Part shown: positions 21,178-32,049 of the stretch, in pieces
Position numbering within the stretch: the stretch's first letter is position 1
How the letters are laid out: each line of letters starts with the position of its first letter
NCBI GenBank assembly: GCA_032718565.1
Contig: JAVGVS010000514.1
Span: 182,989-246,988, forward strand
Source of the DNA: Distichodus sexfasciatus
Lineage: Eukaryota; Chordata; Actinopteri; Characiformes; Distichodontidae
DNA length: 64,000 nucleotides
Direction: 5' to 3'
The notes under the pieces: generated by a model
Told to the model about the DNA's origin: nothing
The model's database searches: none
The model's input: the letters and a program-made list of their open reading frames with translations, nothing else
Translations under genes and position numbers: made by a program

Positions 21178-21690
21178 TCGATTCAATTCATCATGTTGCA
21201 TCATCACATGGTAACTTTATTAAGGGGAAAAAAAAATATCTGTAATATTAAAGGCTGATTCGGATATAATAAAAAATCGTGAAATCGTGCTACGTTGTTT
21301 AAGAAACTGTTGATAATAGGCAATAAGAAACTTTGTGCTTCTTACAAGAACTTTTGCCCTTCTTTTTCTTCAGAATCACGTTCATCATACGCCCAGAATT
21401 TCTTTTAATGCCGCCATGCTTGAAAAAATGCGGGAAACTACAGGACGACACCATATTTACATGTGTATTTACAGTGGGTCTATGCAGACAGGATTAGTAT
21501 TAGCTGAGGTAATTCTTTCGGGCCTTTTAACAGTTGTAATCATTTTGAGATTGACATTGATGATAATGATTACGGACATGGCAAGCTCTGTTAATAATTA
21601 CTTTAACCGCACGACCTCATGTAAAATTAATCTCATCCCATTATGGCCAAAGCCAAACAGTAAGCTTTTCTTTTAAATCTTCAAGCAAAC
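21178..21690. other. Noncoding stretch, nothing recognised
   Basis: AT-rich. A 113-residue open frame at 21335-21676 shows no motif or family resemblance and has no supporting context. Confidence 0.4.
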
Positions 21691-22040
21691 AAGTAGGACG
21701 CCAGACAGGGGTTAAGTTTCACAAGAAATGAAACACAACCTAATACAGGCAGAAAAGTAATAAGGGACGGGGCTAATCAAAAGTAACTGACCAATCAGGA
21801 GAACTAAACACTTACGGGATATGTAAATGAAACAAGGGACAAAAGATTGAACCAATAAGCAAGGCGGAATTTAACTAAACTAAACCAAAACAGCTGACAT
21901 AAATATCGAGGGCTTAATTGATCATTGGTAAACAAAGAGGGGGAGGAAGAATGAAATGACTGACAGACAAGAGACAAGGCAGCGCAAACACAAAACAATG
22001 GCGGCAACTAAAACCTGATCTCACAAACTGTCATGGAGAC
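21690..22040. other. Probable LTR-type dispersed repeat remnant
   Basis: A/C-rich text (agacaaggcagcgcaaacac, then cgggatatgtaaatgaaac) ends near 22040 with tcacaaactgtcatggagac, close to the TGTCATGG motif of the element at 40554. Assignment is tentative. Confidence 0.3.
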
Positions 22041-22275
22041 AGAAGGACAGCGGGCAAAGCGACTCAGTGCTTGCTGCTCAGAGTTTTGGGTGCTGGAGGG
22101 AGCGATTCGGGAGATGTTCAGCTCGCTGCATCAATCAGGCCCCAATCGAGCCGACGCTGGCTTCACAGCCACTCTAATGTTGCTGCTTGAGGGAAGCTGA
22201 AAAAGGCAGCCGTGTCACTCGGATGAAGATGCCAGCACTTTTATACAACCACTTAGCTGGGAGAAGAGCCTGACT
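22040..22275. other. Short single-copy-looking stretch
   Basis: Balanced composition with no repeat match, adjoining the long purine tract. Possible regulatory DNA only. Confidence 0.2.
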
Positions 22276-23215
22276 GAGGAGGAGGAGGAGGAGGAGGAGG
22301 AGGAGGACTGGGGAGGAAGTGGAGAAGTAAGAGGGGGAGGACAAGAAGGAGGGGAAAGAAAAGGAGTAGGAAGAGAACAAGGAGGAAAGCAGGAAGAAAA
22401 GGGGGTGGATGGTGGAGAAGGAGTAGAAAAACATGAGAAAGAGGAGACAGGAGGAGACAAAGGGCAAGATAGAAGAGAAGGAGAAAAAAACAAGCAGGAG
22501 AAGGAAGAAGAAGAGCACAAGAAGGAGGAGGAAAAGACAGAAAGAAAGGAGGAGGAAAAGAGGAGGAGGAGAAGACAACACAAAGAAAAGAAGTAAGAGG
22601 TAAAGTAGGATGAGGAGGAGAAAAAAGGAAAGGAGGAGGGAAAAGAGGAGGAGGAGGAGGAGGAGGAGGAGGGCAAGAAGGAGGAGAAGAAAGAAGGGAT
22701 GAAGGAGGAGAAGACAGACTATAAAGAAAAGGAGAAAGAGGAGAAGGAAAAGCAGGAAGAAGAGGGGGCAGAGGAGGAAGAAAAAGAGAAAGGGAAGGAG
22801 GAGGAGGAGAAAGAAAAGAAGGAGAAGGAGAAGGAGAAAGGGATGGACAAGGAGAAGGAGAAGGAGGAGGAGAAACAATGAAAAGAAGGAAGAGGAGACA
22901 AAGAAAAGGTAGAAGAAGAGGAAGAGAAGAAGGAGGAAAAGCAGGATTATATGGAGGGGGAGGTGGTGAAAAAGAGAAGGAGGAGGAGAAAGAAAGAGAG
23001 GAGGAGGAGAAGGAGGAGGGAAGGAGGACGAGGAGACAAAGAAAAGGTGGAAGAGAAGGAGGAGAGAGGAGAGGTGGAGGAGGAGGAGGAGGAGGAGAAG
23101 GAGGAAATCAGGAACAAAACACAGGATATGAAAGAGAAGGGGACAGAGGAGGAGGAGAAAGGAGAAAGAGGAAGAAGAAGAGAAGGAGGATGAGGAGAAA
23201 AAGGAGGACAGAAAG
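22276..23215. repeat. Polypurine (GAGGAGGA)n tract, about 940 bp
   Basis: Nearly all A/G on the plus strand, with GGA/GAA units throughout. Plus frames translate as Glu/Lys/Arg-rich peptides. The minus strand holds a 234-residue Leu/Phe/Ser-rich frame. None is a gene. Confidence 0.95.
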
Positions 23216-23840
23216 CTTCATCATTATACAGTGCATTGGTTCAGTGAACAACGGTTCAACGTCTGCCGATATCATAACGTTTGTTACAATACCATTTCAA
23301 ATTGATTCAATTCTGGAGCTAGAGATTGATGTGAGAAAATATGCTATAAGTGATATTACAATATGTATGATGTCTGATCAGTGTTTTCATTTTCGATCAA
23401 TAATATAGGCTCATTGATCATTAAATCGATGTATCGGTGTAGGTCGATGTATCGCTTCTCTCCTACAGTGTACATGAAAAACTTGAATTTTGAATCTCAC
23501 CCGGGTCTGAATTCTAGCAGGCTAAACCAGGCTCTATCTGTGTCAGTTTACAGATGATGCTGCAGTCTATTTGTGTGTGTGTTTGTGTGTGTGTCCAAAC
23601 TGTGATAAGCATGAAATTATTTACCGTGTGACTCAAGCCGAGATCAGACAGCCTTGGAGCAGGCGGAGCGAAACGCAGATTCCAGATTGCACGTCCTTTT
23701 TAGACTTGGAAAAAGACTTAATCCTGTGGAAAAACATCTCTGTTTGAGCTGACGTCCGTAACGCTGAGGATGAGTTTCCAAAACGTGCGTGTGTGTTTTC
23801 TTCGTGTGTGTGTGTGCGTCCAGCACATTTCAAATTCCAT
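23216..23840. other. Noncoding stretch; possible repeat at its left
   Basis: Around 23400-23460, tcgatgtatcg recurs (aaatcgatgtatcggtgtag, then gtcgatgtatcgc), as in some fish DNA transposon ends. The rest is unremarkable, with short GT runs at 23571 and 23805. Confidence 0.3.
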
Positions 23841-24200
23841 GCACAAAGCCTCGTTTCTTACTTCTCATAATAAGACGTATGGTCACAAAACCGCGACGTG
23901 GAGTTGAAGAGCCGGTTGAAGGCCGTCCTCCGAGACGGAATTAAGCGTTTCATATTTACCCACGCTCCTCTAGAACAGGGGTTAAGAGCCCAACGAGAGC
24001 ACTTTGAACGCGAGGGTTTGAAAAAAAAAGCGGCAGGGGAGAAGAAGAGCCGAGCATCATTACGCGCGCTAAAATAGCCGACGCCTAATTTGTTTCTGAA
24101 GTGATTATGACTCCGGGATTAGCTAATTAGGAAGTCTCATTAAAATTTTGTAAAGCCCGAGTGATGCTGATTGGAAGTGAGATTCCTGCCGAGTCGAGCA
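23840..24200. other. Single-copy-looking stretch, candidate regulatory
   Basis: Contains gggattagctaattaggaag with two overlapping homeodomain cores, and ttacgcgcgctaaaatagcc. It is bounded on the right by a hAT insertion. No coding motif. Confidence 0.33.
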
Positions 24201-24589
24201 ATTGAACGTACGCAGTGTTGGGTTAGTAGCTAACAACATGTAGCGACGTTACTGACATAACTACTTTTTAGTAGCTGCTTAACAAAAAGCTGTGGTTTTA
24301 AATCTAACTATTTGAAGGATGTGTTGTGACAAAATTTTTCTCTCTTTACAAAGAAGGCTATTTTCAACTAGCAGGTGTTTCTAATTGGTGTTGAATTAAA
24401 GGGATGTGGCATCTAATTGGCTACCACATACTCATTGCATCACAGTGCGCTCTTGGCAGCTGCAATATGGAGTTGGAGGATGGAGTCCACCTTGGTCAAT
24501 GTGGAGGCAAGTATCTGTGTTCGTTTTGTTGAAATGTACTAAACAATGGGGCTCTTTCAGCAACATTTCATATGAGGAAATTCGCTCTT

Positions 24590-25020
24590 AAAACCCACTC
24601 ACGCAGTTTTCACCAATGTTTTCTTATTTAAGATTTCTTCCTAAGTACAGATGTGACGAGATGTCATGCCATGAGATCGTGCAATATTAAAATGTGGCTA
24701 TTTCTTGTTGAGGTGAAAAGCATGTCTCGCAAAATAGTATGGCATTGTTTTTGTGCCAAAATTCTGAGCATGCAGTGGAACTTTCACCAGCAAAATCTGC
24801 TATCTGTACCCACTCAACTCTGACTGCACGCGCACAACTTCTTCATGCTCGCTCCACCTGATACTGTGTTATAAATGTGCCAAAAAACAACCAATCACAG
24901 GACTGGAAAATGCTGATGGACTGATTTGGTCTCCAGTCAGGTGGTTAATATGGTTCCAAGTTCACTTTTTCCAGTATGTCAACAAAAGAAGCAACATGAA
25001 TTTGTGACATATTCATCATA
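24590..25020 (+). mobile_element. Dispersed repeat, copy 1 (gtgacgagatgtcatgcc type)
   Basis: Aligns over about 430 bases with 26190-26610. Shared phrases include gcagttttcacca, caatattaaaatgtg, aaccaatcacagg and taatatggttccaagttca. It probably belongs to a DNA transposon; no termini are resolved. Confidence 0.6.
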
Positions 25021-25106
25021 ATGTACAGTATATCTCTGAAAGGCCAAATGTACAGAACTTACACATTTGAGAGTAACTTACGCAAACTGAAAATCTAAAC
25101 ACTCAG

Positions 25107-25250
25107 TTGGGCAGTTGTTAGTGTATCGGTTGGACGTTCGTCCCCAGGCGCTGCCCTTGTCTGCCCACTGCTCTTTCACAGAAGGGTTAAATGCAGAGGT
25201 GACGTTGTGTGCTGTGCTGTGGCGTGTTCACAATGACAAAAAATCACTCA
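25107..25250 (+). mobile_element. SINE-A with internal deletion, nested in hAT
   Basis: Head ttgggcagttgttagtgtat joins almost directly to cccaggcgctgcccttgtct, then the tail gttcacaatgacaaaaaatc. The B-box region is deleted. Confidence 0.85.
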
Positions 25251-25438
25251 GTCATTCTCTACCTCTAAAACCTCATTGAAACCTTATTGTGATTTAAAGT
25301 CAGCTACTTTTCGCTGTAGATTGCAGTGTAGTAACTACTATAATGAAACAGGAGCTTGTATTGTAGCTGAGATACTTTTAATAAGAAGTAGTTTGTAACT
25401 TGAAAAGCTACTGTTTAAATGTAGCTTCACCAACACTG

Positions 25439-25490
25439 AATGGACGAATGGACGGACGAATGGACGGACGAATGGACGGACGAATGAACG
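25439..25490. repeat. 12-bp minisatellite (aatggacggacg)
   Basis: Four to five units start exactly at the hAT right end. The putative target duplication is part of the first unit, so the array may have grown from it. Confidence 0.9.
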
Positions 25491-25507
25491 TCGGTGCAGC
25501 CTTGGCT

Positions 25508-25625
25508 ACATGGGGTTAAAGGTCCTGCTAAGGGATTCAGTGATGCTAGGGCTGAAGATAGGATTGGAACCCATGACATCTTGGTCCAGAGACGCGTATC
25601 CTTACCACTAGACCATCACCACACC
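25508..25625 (-). mobile_element. SINE-C, 5' part
   Basis: Plus strand shows gggttaaaggtcctgctaag and ends taccactagaccatcacca, the complement of the SINE-C head. Confidence 0.82.
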
Positions 25626-26170
25626 ACCTTGCTAAATGTAGCGTGACTCAACTGGGATGTGTTTCTTTTTACGACTCAGTTGCAGCTTTGGCTTCAATGT
25701 GCAACTCCTCAGGGATCCAGCATTCGGCAATGTCTAAAGCCTGTGTGTGTGTGTGTTTATATGTGTGTGTGTGTTATTCGAAGCACACAAGTTTACCTTG
25801 GAAACTAAGCAGCGTGAAGTCATGCAAAAATCGAACTTTCTCAACCTCGCCTCCCCCGAGAGAAAGCGCAAAACAAACAAAAAACAGATTTGTTTATTTA
25901 TTTACAGCCTTGCTTTTTTCTCTTCCTTCTTTTAAATGTTGCACATAACCTTTCCTTCATTGTTGTGTGATTGATTTGGAACTGTTTCCGCTGCCCTCGG
26001 GAACCAAAGCCTCCGCCCCTCCAACCACCGTACTCCGTCGTCAGCACGCGTTACTGACTGTTTTATGGCTTGGTGGCGTTTGTCCTCACTAACGTCTGAA
26101 TGCTGGTCTTGTGGTTTACTCCAGGCTGACTGCAAAACTGAATCAAGGAACGCAGAATGTGAATTTAAGA
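25626..26170. other. Single-copy-looking stretch
   Basis: Mixed composition with a GT-rich run at 25743-25775. No gene or known repeat. Weak regulatory candidate. Confidence 0.22.
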
Positions 26171-26189
26171 TGAAAAAATATGCAATGGA

Positions 26190-26610
26190 CCTCATTTACC
26201 AACACTTCTTAAAAAGAAAGTCGTTCGTATGCAGTTTTCACCAAGATTCTAACATTCACCAATGTTTTCCTATGTAAGATTTGTTCTTAAGTAGGGATGT
26301 GATGAGATTTCGCAATATTAAAATGTGACGATATTTCTCATCAAGGTAAAAAGCTGTCTCGTGAAATAGTAAGGCATTATTTTTGAGCCAAAATTCTGTA
26401 CTTTCTCAAGTCCACTTTCACGCTCACTCTACTTGGTACTGCATTAGAAATGTGGCAAAAAAGCAGCCAATCACAGGCTTGGAGAAAGCTGATTGACTGA
26501 TAGGGTCTCCAATCAGGTGGCTAATATGGTTCCAAGTTCATATAACGAATAGCAACACAGATTTTTTCAGTACGACACCAACAGAAGCAACAAGAAGATG
26601 AGTTGTGGGT
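26190..26610 (+). mobile_element. Dispersed repeat, copy 2
   Basis: Diverged partner of 24590-25020 in the same orientation, with small insertions (for example a second caccaa segment near 26240). Having two copies defines this as a repeat family. Confidence 0.6.
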
Positions 26611-26670
26611 TATTTGAAGATTTTAGGTGTGATTTTTTTCTGCCAGTATCCTAGTCTAATTGTATCTGTT

Positions 26671-27005
26671 ATTCATTCATTCATTCATTCATTCATTAAT
26701 CAAACCACTTAATCCCAACAGGGGGCACAGGGCTGGTCGGAGCCGGGAACTATGCATTGACCAACACTGTGCAAGTGCCAACACACTGCAGGGCACACTC
26801 TCACTGAGGGCCAATTTAGAGTCACCAGCTAACCTACATTGCATGTTTTTGGACCATGTGAGGAAACTGGAGCAGAAACTCACTCAAACACAGGGAGAGA
26901 AAGCAAACTCCACAAAGATAGGCCCTACGGCCGACAAGGGGATCAAACCCAGGACCTTCTTACTGTGAGGCGGCAGCGCTAACCACTGCGCCACCATGCT
27001 GCCCT
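26671..27005 (-). mobile_element. SINE-B, full length
   Basis: Starts with (ATTC)n, the tail complement, and runs through ggggatcaaacccaggacct (B-box region) to gcgctaaccactgcgccacc and tgccc. This is the clearest complete B copy. Confidence 0.92.
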
Positions 27006-27856
27006 TGTAGCTGTTAATGTTCCCTAAATTTTTTCATCTTTTCATTATACCTCTAACATTTTAATGAAAATGTGGATTTTATAATGAACGATCTGATGAT
27101 TTAATTAGATGAATTACACTTCAATTAGAAGTTAGAAGCTGATGCACAGTAATGGTGTGAAGAGATGCATGAGGAATCATACAAGAGAGAGTCCAGTCAG
27201 TTGATGCACTAAATACACTGCACTTGCCCTTGACTTTTTATATCGTTCAGCCATATTCCAGTCATATGTTTCATCACTGAAGTTTTCCCCAAAATCATGT
27301 ATTCTCAGTTTAGCTCACACAGTTTATGGATTTGTTGAATGTGTGAAGTGTTGTGAAAAAGTGAACATGGTATTGAGAGTCATTTGAAAACGATTGCAAA
27401 ACCAAACATGAATTGATCAAATCAGTTTCTACAGTGTAGCTCCACATGGATTTCTTACTCTGAACTCTGTCATTATTCCTCCTTACTGTCTCTCTAAACC
27501 TGACCTCGTCCACTGGAGAACATGGAAGAGGTTTGTAGCCCATCGTGAGGCGTTATTTATTCAGCGTGGCTGCTCCTACATCTGACACAGGTGAGACGAG
27601 GTGAAGTCGGAATCCAACGTCTGCCTATCGACAGCTCTTTCCATTTATATTCAAATGAAGTTGTGTTTGCGTCTCTCCACTCTCGTTCGACGGCGAGTCG
27701 TCATTTTGCTAAAACAGCCAAAATCTTGGTACTGCTCAGGGCTATGAGGTGCATTATTACCTGTTTAGTGTATTTTCAAATGAGAGAGAGAGAAAGAGAG
27801 GAGAGAGGCTCCATGAGGTTCTCTTTACATTCACCATTGTAACTCAAAACTGTGTG
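27006..27856. other. Noncoding stretch, nothing recognised
   Basis: AT-rich left part. A GA run lies at 27782-27808. No coding motif or repeat family. Confidence 0.4.
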
Positions 27857-28075
27857 TGTGTGCATGTTTGTAAATCTTCCAATATGGGGACTTTGACCTG
27901 ATGACACACTGATAAAGTGGGGACGTGTGTCATTATGGGGACATAAAACTATGTTCTTCAAGCTGAACTTCACCCTTTAAAAGCTCAGTCCACATAAGGG
28001 TCACATTCTTAAAGTGTGTTTGTGTGCAGGGTTTTAGGTTGTTGTGAGAACCTGAATGTTCCCAAAAAGATGGAC
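27857..28075. other. Dispersed repeat of the 'ggggac' type
   Basis: Repeated ggggac phrases (atatggggactttgacc, aagtggggacgtgtg, attatggggacataaaac) and gttgtgagaacctgaatgtt resemble a fish repeat that also left scraps near 12165 and 49225. Confidence 0.45.
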
Positions 28076-28082
28076 AAACTGA

Positions 28083-28395
28083 GGTTTACCAGATTAGTGT
28101 TGCCTTCTGTGAACAGTCGTGTGAATGTGTGCAAGTTCTGGTGAGTGTGTGTGAGATTGTCAATGTGTGTAAGTGTCTGTGAGTGTGTCTGAATGTTTGT
28201 GAGTGCCTTACTCTGTGTGTGAGAGCATGTGTGTATGCATTATTGAGTGTGTGTGTGTGTGTCTGTGGGTGTGTGTGTGTGAGTGTGTATGTATGGGAGT
28301 GTGTGCGTGTGTATGGATGTGTGGGTCTGTGTGTGTCGGTGTGTGTTTGTGTGTGTGTGCCAAAATCATGTGTGTGTTTCTGATCTGGCAGCATG
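28083..28395. repeat. GT-rich degenerate array
   Basis: About 300 bases of GTGT with interspersed A and C. It yields Cys/Val-rich plus frames and a 196-residue His/Thr-rich minus frame (28086-28676), all artefacts. Confidence 0.9.
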
Positions 28396-29280
28396 ATTTT
28401 GTGGTTGATTGAGCCAGACACTTCTTGACAAATTTTTAATTCTCTAAAATCTCCGCTCTGTTGTCCGACTTCGAGGCTCGAGCGGAGCAGAACGACTGCG
28501 CGAGACGTCTGATCGCAGCTAACGTTAACTAAACGTGCTGCGTCGATTAAAAACGCTGGCTGCCGCTCGACACTACCACTGATTGCAGTCGTTTTGTGAC
28601 ATGACCAATCGGTTTGATTGATTAGGGTGCCGGTGCGAGCTGATTGGTGTGTTAACGACATCAGCACAAAGAGCATTAACAGAGAAAAAAGACACGTGCT
28701 TTAAAACAGGTGCATGTGCCCACAAAGATAAACATGAACAAATAATGATCATTCACAAACATTAATTTACCGACATTTTCTTTCATTTTTTCCCCATATT
28801 TTGCAAGTTGAATAAAATACATAATTCCCAAAATGCATGTAAAAATCCCTTTTCCCCACGTGGGATTCCCGCACCATCTCCGCACTCTGCTGTTATTCTG
28901 CAGCTGCTGCTGATCTCTGTGTTTCCGGCTGCAGTGTAATTTCACGTATTGGAGTCGTATTTGTTTTCTTTGACGTGCGTTATGAGCTATCATCCTTCCC
29001 TCGGGTGTTCCCTCGTTATTTTGGAGTCTAACCGCATAACACGGCTCATTTGTGCAGCTTTACTTGTAATGGGGTGATAACAGGGCGTTTTTAGTGCCGG
29101 CCGCTGTCCTTTTGATGTTCGGCTAATTCAATATGTGCCGAACCCGAGGCGGCTTTGGCAGAGATGGTGTGGAGATAAGCGGGGTGTTTAGCAGGTTGGC
29201 ATGACTGACTATTACAGAAATGAGCTCTGCTAAAAAAATTATATATAATAATGTAAGTTGAGTAATGTTAATGGTGCTGA
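28396..29280. other. Single-copy-looking stretch, candidate regulatory
   Basis: Nearly 900 bases without recognised repeats. 29041-29210 is balanced and CpG-containing (cggctaattcaatatgtgcc). No frame shows a protein motif. Confidence 0.32.
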
Positions 29281-29309
29281 CTGATTTGGAAATACAACAT
29301 TATGTTACA

Positions 29310-29995
29310 TGCATAACATTTAGAGAGCTGGTATACCAATGATATGCCTTCACCAGACTGGGACTTGAACTGGCAACCCGCTGATCATGGGACCAACTCT
29401 CTAACCATTACACTACCAACTGCACCATTTGGGGTACCGGACAAATAAAGGTATACCACTGGTACACCTTTAGTGGTCCAGGACTTTAACCAGTGACCTT
29501 CAGACCTTCTGATCATGAGCAAGATACTACTGAGGTACTAATGAGCAAGGTACTCTTCGAAATGGTACCGTGCTCATGAGTACATTAGTGGTATCTTGCT
29601 CTTGAGGCAGTTATTCCTAAGATACCACTAGTCCCCATGATCATAAGGTTGCCAGTTCTAGTGCCGGACCAGTACCACTGAGATACTCATAAGCAAGGTA
29701 CTCTTGGAAATTACACCTTACTCATGAGTACCTAAGTGGTACCTTGTAAATTAGTAAGTTACCACTAAACTACCACTGATTCCCATGATCAAAAGGTCCC
29801 CAGTTCTAGTCCCAGACCAGTACCACTGATGAGCAAGGTACCGTCCCCATGCACTGCTCCCCGTGACGCCCAAAGCTGTGAACCCAACAGAGAAACAAAA
29901 TGAAGAAGCATTGAGCAGCTTTCTGGCAATGACTGGGGAGCAGTGGCTGTAAATGGTACCTTGCTCATGAGTACCGCAGTGGAACTGGTCCAGGA
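29310..29995. mobile_element. Fold-back cluster of rearranged SINE-A pieces
   Basis: At least six partial SINE-A segments alternate in orientation, without full heads or tails. One inverted pair (29519-29553 and 29565-29599) matches at 30 of 35 positions with an 11-base loop. A similar hairpin follows at about 29671-29740, so a unit of about 150 bp is present twice in tandem. Confidence 0.75.
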
Positions 29996-29999
29996 CTAA

Positions 30000-30300
30000 A
30001 AAATGAGGAGTGGCTCACATCTTTTAAACATTTCTGTGTATTTTAGTGGCAGAGCAAGGTGGGATTTTGTGTTAGTTTTTTCCAGCATCTCTCTCTGCTC
30101 TCCACACATGAGAGGGTGTGTGTTATCGATTGAGTCCTGTCACCAGGGTAACGAGATGCTTCCCGTGACTCTCGACCCGTCCCGACCCCAGCTGACCTCT
30201 GCGCGGCATCAGAGAGCTGGCTGGTGTCCTGCATTAACAAATAAATGCTGTGTGTTTGAGGAGGAGAAGGAGCTAAGCAGCGAATCTGATTAACCCACAG
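30000..30300. other. Single-copy-looking stretch
   Basis: Balanced sequence with a short plus frame (30003-30293) lacking motifs. Weak regulatory candidate. Confidence 0.2.
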
Positions 30301-30306
30301 TGGACC

Positions 30307-30362
30307 GTAGAGAAAGAAAGAGAGAGAGAGAGCGAGAAAGAGGAAGAGAGCCAGAGAGAGGG
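30307..30362. repeat. GA-rich run
   Basis: GAGA/GAAA units on the plus strand. Confidence 0.9.
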
Positions 30363-30529
30363 TTTGCTTTTTATTCTGCTCTTTCTCTCTTTGAGGAATG
30401 AGTTAAGAACCCTAGTCTGAAAGGACATTTATGAGACAGTGAGGAGTGTGTTTGACTCTGTCTGTGAGTCAGAGTGTGTATACAGTATAAGCAATTTTAG
30501 AAAAGTATGTAACTAAAATTAATGTGAGT

Positions 30530-30735
30530 TTAAGTGAGTGATTATTTGTCATTTTAAACACAGCGTAGCACACAGTGCACCTCTGCATTTAACCCTTTAA
30601 CTCTTTAATCCTAACAACCAAGTGTTGTGACTTGCAGGGCCAGTGGAGCAGTGTTTGGGTACGTTACCTTGCTGATGAGTAACTGAGTGATACCTTTACT
30701 GATCCGGGACTTGAACCAGTGACCTCAGATCTTCA
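30530..30735 (-). mobile_element. SINE-A, diverged
   Basis: Plus strand reads agtgagtgattatttgtcat, tttgggtacgttaccttgct and gatccgggacttgaaccagt. The head complement is degraded. Confidence 0.82.
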
Positions 30736-30779
30736 GATCCTGAGCAAGGTAGCGCTCTTTACAGCACTATGATATTTTT

Positions 30780-30915
30780 TCATGGGTTCAAACTCTACCT
30801 CCAGCACTATCCACCTTTCAGGTCTCTGAGCGAGACGCTTAAACCCCAAGTTGCTCTCAGGGAGACTGTCCCTAAAATTAGGAAATGGAAGTCGCTGTGG
30901 ATGCCATAAATGGAA
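30780..30915 (+). mobile_element. SINE-C, head-truncated
   Basis: Starts at the B-box area (catgggttcaaactctacct) and keeps gggagactgtccctaaaatt and the tail. Confidence 0.8.
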
Positions 30916-31019
30916 ATGGGAAGCACAAAAACTAGAAAGAGAATGGCATTAAACCAACCTAGAGGTACTATCTTGATTAACTTCATAATACAAATATTAT
31001 TCCCAGTTTCACTCTATTG

Positions 31020-31225
31020 TGTTGCTTTCTCATCACAGCAGGTTCCATGCTGGAAATAGCTCAATTTCCCTTGTCATAAAGCCTTTGCCCTGGAGTTCTA
31101 CAATCACAGCCCTTATCTTGATGTTATTTTTACCCTTCAGACAAAGTGAATTGTAGTAACATGTTTTATCAAAAGCAAATCCTGCACATCGTTTATGTTT
31201 AATCTGCAATCGTGCTGAACTCACT
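31020..31225. other. Short single-copy-looking stretch
   Basis: No repeat match. A 63-residue minus frame covers it, without recognisable motif. Confidence 0.2.
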
Positions 31226-31277
31226 TACTAATATGTAATTACAAAAGAGTCAGAGTGTGCTATATACAGTATACACA

Positions 31278-31390
31278 CAGTGTTGTGAAGTATTTAAATG
31301 CTTAATAGTACTTAAATTATTTAAATACTATTAAATACTTGTACAGTATTTAATGGCAAGTATTTAAAGCGGTATTTAAATACTTTAATT
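31278..31390 (+). mobile_element. hAT-type terminus (cagtgttgtgaagtatttaa)
   Basis: A CAGTG start is followed by recurrent tatttaaatac phrases, which give the segment strong self-complementarity. It is cut off by the SINE-A at 31391. Confidence 0.5.
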
Positions 31391-31588
31391 GGGCAGTTGG
31401 TAGTGTAACGGTTGGGCGTCCGCCCCATGATCAGAAGGTTCGAATTCCAGACCGGTAAAGTTACCAGTGAAGTACTCATGAGCAAGGTACCGTCCCCAAG
31501 CACTGCTTCCTGTGTGCTGCCATGTTAGCTGGATGGGTCAAATTGTGGTGCACTGTGTGCTGTGCTCTGGCAAAATGACAAAAAATGC
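31391..31588 (+). mobile_element. SINE-A with small deletions
   Basis: Clean head gggcagttggtagtgtaacg, ctcatgagcaaggtaccgtc, and tail aaaatgacaaaaaatgcac. Confidence 0.9.
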
Positions 31589-31855
31589 ACTTCTTACATT
31601 TTGTTGTGTTAAGAGTTGCATTCAGTAGTCTTACATGTCTGTACTTATATTTTACAGGTCACACCAATGTTTAGATTTATCAAAAAGTTTGTCACATGCT
31701 TAGGTCACATGTAAACAAACAAACATGGTGAGTAATGCAAGTGCTAGTAAAACGTGTTCTAATAATACTGGATCGGTAGATAGTTGGTTTAATAGTGGTG
31801 TTTTTACTGGTATATATATATCTTCTGGATATGTGCATGGTTGGTTGTTAAAATT

Positions 31856-31878
31856 CATATATATATATATATTTATAT

Positions 31879-31918
<40 letters not shown>
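31856..31918. repeat. (AT)n array
   Basis: About 30 AT units with a few interruptions. Confidence 0.95.
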
Positions 31919-31921
<3 letters not shown>

Positions 31922-32049
31922 GTTTGCACTAAGCAAATTTCAATCACTGTACCATTGGTTCAAAAATATAAAGAACAAGAAAATAAGGTGGGGTTCAAGA
32001 CTTTGCACTGTACAGTTCTTTAATCCACCCTGCTAAGAACTCATTCACT

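Larger units (their letters stand above)
24213..25438 (+). mobile_element. hAT-type DNA transposon with both ends
   Basis: Left end cagtgttgggttagtagcta, right end gtagcttcaccaacactg; the outer nine bases form an inverted pair. Flanks aacgtacg and aatggacg agree at 6 of 8 positions, consistent with the 8-bp target duplication of hAT elements. No transposase frame remains, so it is nonautonomous or decayed. A shorter repeat (about 24590-25020) and a SINE-A (25107-25250) lie inside. Confidence 0.75.

Noticed and set aside
22174..22878. 234-residue minus-strand open frame
   Set aside because: It translates the polypurine tract; pure Leu/Phe/Ser low complexity with no domain.
25743..25775. Recombination-linked or regulatory GT repeat
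   Set aside because: Short ordinary GT-rich run like many others here; nothing sets it apart.
28086..28676. 196-residue minus-strand frame
   Set aside because: Its C-terminal two thirds is His/Thr-rich translation of the GT array; no domain in the remainder.
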